Of a DNA stretch of 47,125 bases, positions 40,918 through 47,125 are shown piece by piece. Each line of letters starts with the position of its first letter. Within the stretch, counting starts at the first letter, position 1. The translations under genes and the position numbers were made by a program. Below the pieces are notes generated by a model that did not search any database, was not told the DNA's origin, and saw nothing but the letters and a program-made list of their open reading frames with translations. The stretch is from an uncultured Pseudomonadales bacterium (GTDB lineage Bacteria > Pseudomonadota > Gammaproteobacteria > Pseudomonadales > Azotimanducaceae), in contig CAKZWF010000063.1 of assembly GCA_937921865.1 (NCBI GenBank), forward strand, positions 1-47,125, written 5' to 3'.

Positions 40918-43049
40918 TTTTTACCTCTTGACCGATTGGCACCCTTCTTTCTGTTTCGGCTTTTACTGGTGTCTTTGGGCGCTCTGGCGCTACTGCCCGT
41001 CCTGCCGGACGGGGCGCTCAACAGCTGGAGATCCAGTTTGCCCTGCTCTGGAACAGCGTCTCTAAGCACCACCTGCAGGGTATCTCCCAGCGCAAACCGC
41101 CGCCCTGAACGCTCCCCGACCAGCGCCTGCGATTGAGGTCGGAACTGGAAGTAATCGCTGCCGAGTTCCGAGATATGCAGCAGGCCCTGCACGTAATAGC
41201 CGGTCAGCTCCACAAACAGGCCGAACTCGGTAACACCCATCACCACGCCGGAGAAGGTTTCACCGCGGCGCTGGGCCACATACTCACACTTGAGCCAGGC
41301 ATCAACACCCCAGGACACCTCGTCTGCCCGCCGCTCCGCCATCGAGGTCTGAACACCGGTCGCTGCCAGATAGTCCATACTGAAAGCGGCACCTTTACCG
41401 GCCAGCACACTCTTGATCGCGCGATGCACTACCAGGTCCGGATAGCGGCGGATCGGCGAGGTGAAGTGCATATAGCGGGTGAGAGCAAGACCGAAGTGGC
41501 CTTTGTTGTCGGGACTGTAGACCGCCTGATTCAACGACCGCAGCACCAGAAATTCAAACAGCCAGCGATTGGGCACATCGCCCAGCTCGACCAGCGCGTC
41601 GCAGACGCCGCGCGGGGTGACCTCTCCGCGCGCCAGTCGCACGCCAGCATACGCAAACGCCTGACGCAGCTGTTCCACCCGGTCCACTTTCGGCGGCTCA
41701 TGAATCCGGTACAGCGCCGGGGCACCGGCTTTTTCCAGAAACTCAGCAGCACAGACGTTGGCCGCGATCATCGCCTCTTCGATCAATTTGTTCGCTTCCA
41801 CCCTGCGCTCCGGATGGATAGCCGCAACATGGCCGTTTTCATCGAGTTCCAGCCTCGATTCATGGGTATCGAAGTCCAGCCCTCCACGCGCTTCGCGGGC
41901 GGTCCGGAACGCCCGGTAAACCTGATCCAGCGCGGTCAGCGACTGGCGGACATCCAGCGGCACATCCAGCGCGCCAGTATCGAGAAACTCCTGCACCCGG
42001 GTGTAGGTCAGGCGCTGATGGGAACGGATCACCGCCTGATAAAATTCGAAACCGGTCACCCGCCCCGATGGGGAGACCTTCATATCGCAGACCATGGTCA
42101 GACGCGGCACATCGGGTTTGAGCGAACACAACTCGTTGGATATCGCCTCCGGCAGCATGGGCACCACCCGATCCGGCAGATAGACAGAGGTTGAACGCTC
42201 CCAGGCGGCGGTGTCCAGCGCGGATCCGGCCCTCACATAGTGGGCAACATCGGCAATCGCCACCACCAGCCGCCAGCCACCCCGGCGTTTTTCGGCGAAG
42301 ACCGCATCGTCGAAATCGCGGGCAGTTTCACCATCGATGGTCACCAGCGGCATCTCCAGCAGAGACCGCCTGTCCCTGTGACCACCGGCATTAACCCGAC
42401 TGGGCAAACGCTCCAGTTGCGCATCCACACCTTCAGGCCACGCAAGCGGTACCGCAAAGTTCGCCAGCATCGTGTCGGATGCCTGGTGCACGCCGCCGCC
42501 ACGTACCCGCGTCTCTATGACCGTGCCCACCAGCCCACGGCGATCTTCGTCAACAATTTTAATGACGACGCTGTCACCGTCCTGGCCGTCGGCGGGCGCT
42601 TCGAGCAGCGAAATCCTGCCTTTGTAGTCTGGACTGAGTGAATCAACATAGGGATAACGGGTATGGGTCCGGAGAATGCCGATCAGCGGATCACTGCTGC
42701 GTTCAACCACCCGGACGATCCGGACATCTTCACCGCTGACCCTCGCTTCGACTTCATCACCCGGGCGCAGCCAGCTGCGTTTGCCGGTATCCACCGTGAG
42801 ACCTCGAAAGGTCAGATTACGACCTGCGCGCTCCAGGCGATCCTGGACCAACGTCGCTGCCTCCGGGAGGTGATAGGCACCCTGATGGTCCTGAATCAGA
42901 TCGCCGCTCCGCGTCATTCCGGACAGCAGCCGGCGCAGATCCCGCCGTTCCCGCGAGCGCTCAACCCCCAACAGCTCGGCAATTTTATCCTGAGCCATAG
43001 GTCCGGATTGTAGGAGCCGGCTTACCGCCCTGGCATTCAGAGTTTTCAT
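40914..43049 (-). CDS. rnr: Ribonuclease R
   Basis: 711 residues, about 100 shorter than E. coli RNase R. An N-terminal helix-turn-helix (LLQSGPMAQDKIAELLGV) and cold-shock domains (GKRSWLRPGDEVEARVSGED) precede the RNB catalytic domain with TIDGETARDFDDAVFAE (metal-binding Asp cluster), ADVAHYVRAGSALD and HFTSPIRRYPDLVVHR. The S1 domain (FSGVVMGVTEFGLFVEL, GLLHISELG) and a short Lys/Arg tail follow. It degrades structured RNA 3' to 5' and works with tmRNA in clearing defective messages. rlmB follows. Confidence 0.95.
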   Translation of the reverse strand: MKTLNARAVSRLLQSGPMAQDKIAELLGVERSRERRDLRRLLSGMTRSGDLIQDHQGAYHLPEAATLVQDRLERAGRNLTFRGLTVDTGKRSWLRPGDEVEARVSGEDVRIVRVVERSSDPLIGILRTHTRYPYVDSLSPDYKGRISLLEAPADGQDGDSVVIKIVDEDRRGLVGTVIETRVRGGGVHQASDTMLANFAVPLAWPEGVDAQLERLPSRVNAGGHRDRRSLLEMPLVTIDGETARDFDDAVFAEKRRGGWRLVVAIADVAHYVRAGSALDTAAWERSTSVYLPDRVVPMLPEAISNELCSLKPDVPRLTMVCDMKVSPSGRVTGFEFYQAVIRSHQRLTYTRVQEFLDTGALDVPLDVRQSLTALDQVYRAFRTAREARGGLDFDTHESRLELDENGHVAAIHPERRVEANKLIEEAMIAANVCAAEFLEKAGAPALYRIHEPPKVDRVEQLRQAFAYAGVRLARGEVTPRGVCDALVELGDVPNRWLFEFLVLRSLNQAVYSPDNKGHFGLALTRYMHFTSPIRRYPDLVVHRAIKSVLAGKGAAFSMDYLAATGVQTSMAERRADEVSWGVDAWLKCEYVAQRRGETFSGVVMGVTEFGLFVELTGYYVQGLLHISELGSDYFQFRPQSQALVGERSGRRFALGDTLQVVLRDAVPEQGKLDLQLLSAPSGRTGSSARAPKDTSKSRNRKKGANRSRGKK

Positions 43050-43074
43050 CGGAGTTCAGACCCAGTGTTGTGGT

Positions 43075-43104
43075 TTGACAGTATGGAATCTTCTTTAGTA
43101 CATT
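43075..43104 (+). promoter_or_regulatory. Promoter of tRNA-Leu
   Basis: A perfect -35 (TTGACA, 43075-43080) and a moderate -10 (TACATT, 43099-43104) are 18 bases apart. A GC-rich stretch (GCGCGCCCC) follows at once, the discriminator type found at stringently controlled stable-RNA promoters. The tRNA starts 37 bases further. It is divergent from rnr. Confidence 0.75.
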
Positions 43105-43140
43105 GCGCGCCCCGTTCGTCAGAGCGGACTTCACCCCGAT

Positions 43141-43227
43141 GCCGAGGTGGTGAAATTGGTAGACACGCTAGCTTCAGGTGCTAGTGGGGGCAACCCCGTG
43201 GAGGTTCAAGTCCTCTCCTCGGCACCA
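43141..43227 (+). tRNA. tRNA-Leu (anticodon CAG)
   Basis: 87 nt class II tRNA. Acceptor GCCGAGG pairs with CCTCGGC, followed by A and an encoded CCA. The anticodon stem CTAGC/GCTAG encloses TTCAGGT, giving anticodon CAG at 43175-43177. A long variable arm (TGGGGGCAACCCC region) and the GGTTCAAGTCC T-arm are present. It reads CUG, probably the main leucine codon in this genome. Position upstream of rnr is shared with Pseudomonas relatives. Confidence 0.97.
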
Positions 43228-43267
43228 TATTCTGCTGGTCTTTGATCCGTTAGTTTGTCTGCGCTGA

Positions 43268-43290
43268 AACAGCCGTCTGCACCGGCTGTT
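43268..43290 (+). terminator. Hairpin after tRNA-Leu
   Basis: AACAGCC (43268-43274) pairs with GGCTGTT (43284-43290) around a nine-base loop, 41 bases past the tRNA. No U-tract follows, so it may be a processing or weak termination structure. The rest of 43228-43470 shows no gene. Confidence 0.35.
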
Positions 43291-43470
43291 CGGCACGAAC
43301 AACACACAACCGGTCCGAACTGCGAGTGTCATGAACCACTTTTGTACCTGTAATCCGATTTGGCTCTTTTTCCACTGTGACTGGGTGTAATATCCACCGC
43401 CGTCGCCAGCAATACAGCCAGACTTCGCCTATCAGAACTCTTCCCACAGAACCTAATTGTCCATATCCAA

Positions 43471-44631
43471 ATGCGCATCTGTTACTCCCTGGATAATTAC
43501 GATCGCGCCAGCGGTGGCGCGGCACTCGCTGCCCGCGGGCTGGCCCACCACCTGGCCGACCTCGGTCACGAGGTATCTATCCTGCAGCCGGGCCGGAATT
43601 CCGACTACAGCGATGGCGCAATTCAGGTACACGGTCGAAATCTGCGCAGGCCCTATCTTTATCGTCAGCACGACCGGGATACTCTCGGCTGGAATCGCCA
43701 GTGGCGTCATACCGTCGACGACTATCTGGAGCATAATCCCACCGATCTGCTGATCACCCAGAACCGACTGCTGTCCAGCAGCATTGACGCCGCTGTCGCG
43801 AGAAACATTCCCACGGTGATCTGGGCGCATGCCTTTCGGCTGTTCTGTCCCGATAAATTTTTCCGGCGTGATCCGCTCCAGCAGTGCCAGGGCAACTGCA
43901 CAGAGTGCATGGGCGGGATGTTCCGTGAGGCTGCAAAAAACAATCAACGCGCCTATCAGCACGGGCTGCAGCAGGCCAATCTGATCATGGCCAACAGCCA
44001 ATATATGGCCAGGGTCATCAAACATCTGACTGATCGCGACGCGCCCGTCGTCTACCCGACTTTCGACCTGGATGACTGGCGCCAGCCCGGGGCAGCCCGG
44101 CGGGACCACGTGCTGTTCATAAAACCCCAGGAGGGTAAAGGCTTCTCGATCTTTCTCGACATTGCGAGGGCGCTACCGGACAAAACATTCGTGGTCGCTG
44201 GAAAAACCAGCCGCAGCGCAAGGAAAGCGCTGCAGCCTCTGGCCAACGTATCGACCATCGAATGGTCCAATGAAATGCCTCAGGTTTATGCGCGCACGCA
44301 GGCGCTGCTCGGCCCTTCAATATCGCCCGAGCCATTCGGCCGGGTGTTCGTGGAAGCCGCCAGTGCAGGAGTGCCCAGCATCACCAGTAATCAAGGTGGC
44401 ATTCCGGAAGCAGTGGGGTCAGGTGGCATTCTGATTGACAATATTTACGATCTCGACGCCTGGGTGAACGCGCTGCGGTCATTAGATGATCCGGAAGTCC
44501 GTGGCGCTTTTGCGAACCGAGCCCGCGCTCATGCCTGTCAGTTCGACAGCAAAACCATTGGCCGGGCATTGCGCGACAGCGTGCTCGCCGCAACGGGTCT
44601 GGATTTACACGTCGGCTCACAGCGTAACTAA
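43471..44631 (+). CDS. Family-4 glycosyltransferase
   Basis: 386 residues, two-Rossmann GT-B fold. N-terminal acceptor half: MRICYSLDNYDRASGGAALA with the Gly-rich loop, then HHLADLGHEVSIL. C-terminal donor half: FIKPQEGKGFSIFLDIARAL, VVAGKTSRSARK and the GT4 E-x7-E region SPEPFGRVFVEAASAGVPSI followed by GGIPEAV. It probably moves a sugar from a nucleotide donor to a surface polysaccharide or lipid-linked acceptor. A Cys-rich stretch (about 125-150: FCPDKFF, CQGNCTECMGG) has four cysteines, resembling a metal-binding knuckle. It lies alone downstream of tRNA-Leu; no other polysaccharide gene is near. Confidence 0.85.
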   Translation: MRICYSLDNYDRASGGAALAARGLAHHLADLGHEVSILQPGRNSDYSDGAIQVHGRNLRRPYLYRQHDRDTLGWNRQWRHTVDDYLEHNPTDLLITQNRLLSSSIDAAVARNIPTVIWAHAFRLFCPDKFFRRDPLQQCQGNCTECMGGMFREAAKNNQRAYQHGLQQANLIMANSQYMARVIKHLTDRDAPVVYPTFDLDDWRQPGAARRDHVLFIKPQEGKGFSIFLDIARALPDKTFVVAGKTSRSARKALQPLANVSTIEWSNEMPQVYARTQALLGPSISPEPFGRVFVEAASAGVPSITSNQGGIPEAVGSGGILIDNIYDLDAWVNALRSLDDPEVRGAFANRARAHACQFDSKTIGRALRDSVLAATGLDLHVGSQRN

Positions 44632-44954
44632 CCACCAGAGCACCCGAGCCTCGCGGCAACTAACGCTGCGAACTCTGCCGACCGCCCAATTGGCGCCAAT
44701 CTGGTGCAGACACTCCCACAGCGCACCGGAAAAGTTCACGCGACCCCTCAGCCAACAAAACAGTCGCAGCTGAACGTCAACGTCGGCATTGCCCCAAGGC
44801 CGACATAACCTTCTGATATATATACCAATCATCCGGCTATAGCGGACACGGACCGATGTCGTAAGACCATCAGGAGCACTGGCACGTTCTTTGAATTGCC
44901 TTTCTCTCCGGGCAGAAGCCCGAGAGCCACTGATAACGGAGCCAACGGTCCTTA
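44632..44954. other. Gene-free interval
   Basis: 323 bases between the glycosyltransferase stop and the TauE/SafE start. No coding frame with family features, RNA gene or repeat was seen. An AT-rich run around 44813-44826 (alternating T and A) is the likeliest promoter region for the downstream gene, but clear -35 and -10 boxes could not be assigned. Confidence 0.5.
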
Positions 44955-45788
44955 ATGTCACTGCTGCAACCTGAGATCCTGGGCCTCATTCTCACCATGT
45001 GTGCAGCGGGCGCCGTTGCCGGAATCACTGCAGGTCTGTTCGGCATTGGTGGCGGTTTCGTTGTGGTACCGGCGCTGCTGGCAGTATTTCCTCTATTCAG
45101 TTCGGCTGTCTCTGAGCTGATCTACGTTGCCATCGGCACTTCGCTGGCTTCCATCGTGGTGTCCTCCGCACGCTCAGTGCAGGCACACAACTCACTTGGT
45201 GCCGTCGATTTCGACGTGTTGCGCGACTGGTCGCTGTGGCTGGTGCTCGGCGTCGGCGCCGGTCTCTACATCGCCTCCATCACCGATGGCAAAAACCTCT
45301 TCGTGGTATTCGCATCCGGCGTACTCGTGTACTCACTGTATTTTCTGTTTCCCAATCTGTTCAGCCGCTTCGGCAACTCACTCACGATGCCCAGCGGCGC
45401 GGCGAAAATCGGCCTTGCTTCGGTGCTTGGCGGCTTCTCTGCGTTGCTCGGCATTGGCGGTGGCACGGTCACTGTGATGACCATGGTGATCTGCAACCGC
45501 CCCGTTCATCAGGCGGTGGCCACTGCCGCCGGGGTCGGCTTCATCATTGGCCTGCCCGGCGCCATCGGCTTTGTCATCCTTGGGCTCGGCGTCGAAGGAC
45601 TACCGTTTGGTTCGGTAGGCTACGTGAATGTCCCCGCGCTGCTGGCCATCAGTGCGCTGTCGCTCATTACTACCCCGATTGGTGCGCGCTGGGCGCACAG
45701 TCTTGACGAACACAAACTCAAACGACTGTTCGGCATGTATCTGCTATTTGTGTCCTGCACCATGTTTTACAAAGCGGCAATGTTGTGA
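44955..45788 (+). CDS. TauE/SafE family membrane transporter
   Basis: 277 residues with about eight membrane segments in two halves, each containing the family motif: GITAGLFGIGGGFVVVPALL near the N-terminus and LGGFSALLGIGGGTVTVMTM in the middle. Such proteins are inner-membrane carriers, several of them shown to export sulfite, sulfoacetate or other organosulfur anions; others have unknown substrates. The start at ATG 44955 lacks a close ribosome site (GGAG lies 13 bases upstream). The Tat-exported aminotransferase-like gene follows after 70 bases. Confidence 0.88.
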   Translation: MSLLQPEILGLILTMCAAGAVAGITAGLFGIGGGFVVVPALLAVFPLFSSAVSELIYVAIGTSLASIVVSSARSVQAHNSLGAVDFDVLRDWSLWLVLGVGAGLYIASITDGKNLFVVFASGVLVYSLYFLFPNLFSRFGNSLTMPSGAAKIGLASVLGGFSALLGIGGGTVTVMTMVICNRPVHQAVATAAGVGFIIGLPGAIGFVILGLGVEGLPFGSVGYVNVPALLAISALSLITTPIGARWAHSLDEHKLKRLFGMYLLFVSCTMFYKAAML

Positions 45789-45858
45789 CCGCCGGGTCGT
45801 CCAGTTCCAAGCCCGGAACCCATCGCGGTCGCACCACCTCATTCCTCAGGAGATCTCC

Positions 45859-47031
45859 ATGACCCAATTCAATCGCAGAACATTCCTTGGCAGCTCCGCG
45901 GCCATCACCGGCACCCTCGCGGCTGCTGGCGCAGTGCAGGCCCCTGTTGCAGCAGCCAATACTGCAGGCACCCTTGCCGGTACCACCCCCGTCTACGGCC
46001 CGGCAGCCGGCGTCGCCAAGCTCAACGCCAACGAGAACCCTTACGGTCCGAGTAAAGCTGCGCTGGTGCAGATGTATGAAGCATCAAAACTGGGCGCTTA
46101 CTATGTCGGCAATTCGGTTGCGACCCTGAAGTCGATGATTGCCGAGCGCAACAATGTCACGCCTGAACACATCTCGCTGAGTTCCGGCTCGAGCGGCGTA
46201 CTGGCTTACCTTGCCGTAGCCGTCTCGCAGCAGGGCAAAATGCTGGGCCCTGACCTGTTCTGGGATACCACTGCCAAGGTCGGCGTTCGCCAGGGTGGTG
46301 AAATCAAACGGCTGCCGAAAACTGACGACCTCGGTATCGATCTCGACGCAATGTATGCAGCCATTACCCCAGACGTTGCACTTGCACATGTCACTAACCC
46401 CAACAATCCCACCGGCTCAGTGCTAGACACCGAGGAGCTGCAGACTTTCTGTAAAAAAGCTTCCAAGAAAACCAAAGTGCTGCTTGATGAAGCCTACAAC
46501 GAGCTGACCGACGACCCGGAAGCCAACAGCATGGTTGGCCTGATCAACGATGGCTATGACGTGCTGGTTGCCAGGACATTCTCGAAGATCTATGGACTTG
46601 CCGGTATGCGTGTGGGCTACATGATCGCCTCGCCGGAAAACATCGAGCTGATCAATCGTTACGGGCTCGGCGACTATGCAATGAATCAGCCGGGCGTTGC
46701 CGCCGCGGTGGCCAGCTACAACGACTGGGGATTTCTGGAAATGTCCAAATCAAAGATTCTCGAAGCCCGGCAGATGATTGAAGCGGCGCTGAAAACCAAT
46801 GGTCTGAGCGCGCTACCGTCCGAGACCAGTTTCCTGTTCGTGAATCTTGGCGAGCTGGATGCAGAAATCTTCCGGGAGAAGATGGCCGAGCAGAATGTGT
46901 TGATTCGAGGTGTTTATCGGGACTACACCAACTGGTCAAGAGTCAGCATGGGCAAACTCGACGCGGTCCAGATGTATGTTGACGCGTTGCCGAAGGCACT
47001 TGAAGAGACTCACAGGGCTATGCGGGCCTGA
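45859..47031 (+). CDS. Tat-exported histidinol-phosphate aminotransferase-like protein
   Basis: 390 residues from the ATG at 45859, which follows AGGAG (45848-45852); the open frame extends upstream inside the transporter gene in another frame and is not used. A twin-arginine signal (NRRTFLGSSAAITG, then an Ala-rich region ending near AANTAG) precedes a fold-type I aminotransferase: LNANENPYGPSKAA, VTNPNNPTGSVLD, LLDEAYNEL, PLP Lys243 in TFSKIYGLAGMRVGYM and a C-terminal Arg in YTNWSRVSMG. All expected catalytic residues seem present. HisC enzymes are normally cytoplasmic; the Tat signal points to export of a folded, cofactor-loaded enzyme. Substrate unknown. Confidence 0.88.
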   Translation: MTQFNRRTFLGSSAAITGTLAAAGAVQAPVAAANTAGTLAGTTPVYGPAAGVAKLNANENPYGPSKAALVQMYEASKLGAYYVGNSVATLKSMIAERNNVTPEHISLSSGSSGVLAYLAVAVSQQGKMLGPDLFWDTTAKVGVRQGGEIKRLPKTDDLGIDLDAMYAAITPDVALAHVTNPNNPTGSVLDTEELQTFCKKASKKTKVLLDEAYNELTDDPEANSMVGLINDGYDVLVARTFSKIYGLAGMRVGYMIASPENIELINRYGLGDYAMNQPGVAAAVASYNDWGFLEMSKSKILEARQMIEAALKTNGLSALPSETSFLFVNLGELDAEIFREKMAEQNVLIRGVYRDYTNWSRVSMGKLDAVQMYVDALPKALEETHRAMRA

Positions 47032-47125
47032 GGGATGGAGTCGAAAGCCGCCGGGATCCAGACTCGAGTCTGGATCCCGGCGGCTTTCGACTCCATCCCT
47101 CAGGCCCGCATAGCCCTGTGAGTCT
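47006..47125. repeat. Perfect 60+60-bp palindrome at the contig end
   Basis: Bases 47066-47125 are the exact reverse complement of 47006-47065, with no spacer. The left arm covers the last 26 bases of the aminotransferase-like gene and continues past its stop. A natural rho-independent terminator may form the centre (GGATCCAGACTCGAGTCTGGATCC lies around it, 47054-47077), but a perfect arm running into coding sequence points to a fold-back join. Confidence 0.97.

Noticed and set aside
41133..42194. Plus-strand frame of 353 codons
   Set aside because: Antisense to the RNase R catalytic domain; no motif of its own.
43228..43470. Possible integration site (att) after tRNA-Leu
   Set aside because: No integrase gene and no repeat of the tRNA 3' end is visible within the window.
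47041..47091. Plain intrinsic terminator after the aminotransferase gene
   Set aside because: The central hairpin could be real, but its arms continue perfectly into coding sequence, so the far side cannot be taken as genomic.

Overview
The window looks like one assembled contig from a moderately GC-rich gammaproteobacterium, probably free-living and aerobic. The evidence is gene order typical of that class: rnr-rlmB-rpsF-rpsR-rplI-dnaB-radA preceded by a tRNA-Leu, glyA-nrdR-ribD-nusB-thiL-pgpA, and pomB-pomA-xseB-ispA. The tmRNA tag ends in the gammaproteobacterial NDENYALAA form. Genus and species cannot be read from the sequence.

Positions 1-11065 are an accessory, catabolic and partly decaying stretch. 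It holds the end of a universal stress protein, remnants of at least three unrelated genes (155-1172), a DUF1622/flavodoxin-like pair, a broken TetR regulator, an intact Baeyer-Villiger-type monooxygenase with an acyl-CoA dehydrogenase, a secreted protein of unknown family, a 3-hydroxyisobutyrate-dehydrogenase-like fragment, an SRPBCC protein and a TonB-dependent receptor.

Positions 11245-19336 are the most unusual part: a tightly coupled signalling operon. It encodes a YfiR-like periplasmic protein, a CHASE8-type hybrid histidine kinase with two receivers, a membrane protein with two receivers and an HPt domain but no kinase, and a cytoplasmic receiver-PP2C-STAS protein. A Ca2+/Na+ antiporter follows. 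The layout suggests that the periplasmic YfiR/CHASE8 sensing logic known from diguanylate cyclase control has been attached to a phosphorelay that drives a partner-switch output.

Positions 19441-20650 hold an IS6-family element, whose transposase has an in-frame stop, just beyond the terminator of the tmRNA gene (ssrA, minus strand). Then come a SEL1-repeat protein, a small unknown protein, and deletion/nonsense remnants of the flagellar stator genes pomA and pomB. Because they keep their ancestral place beside xseB-ispA, they read as gene loss in place.

Positions 23089-43227 are mostly housekeeping: isoprenoid synthesis, phospholipid, thiamine and riboflavin enzymes, ribonucleotide reductase regulation, SHMT, malic enzyme, EttA, an M28 peptidase, RadA, DnaB with a repeat-expanded N-terminal extension, ribosomal proteins L9, S18 and S6, RlmB, RNase R and tRNA-Leu(CAG). 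The usual ribE-ribBA-ribH block between ribD and nusB, and dxs after ispA, are absent here.

Positions 43471-47031 carry a family-4 glycosyltransferase, a TauE/SafE transporter and a Tat-signal-bearing histidinol-phosphate-aminotransferase-like protein. The last 120 bases are a perfect palindrome that runs back into the last gene, most simply an assembly or library fold-back at the contig end. No CRISPR array, prophage or recognised defence system was seen.
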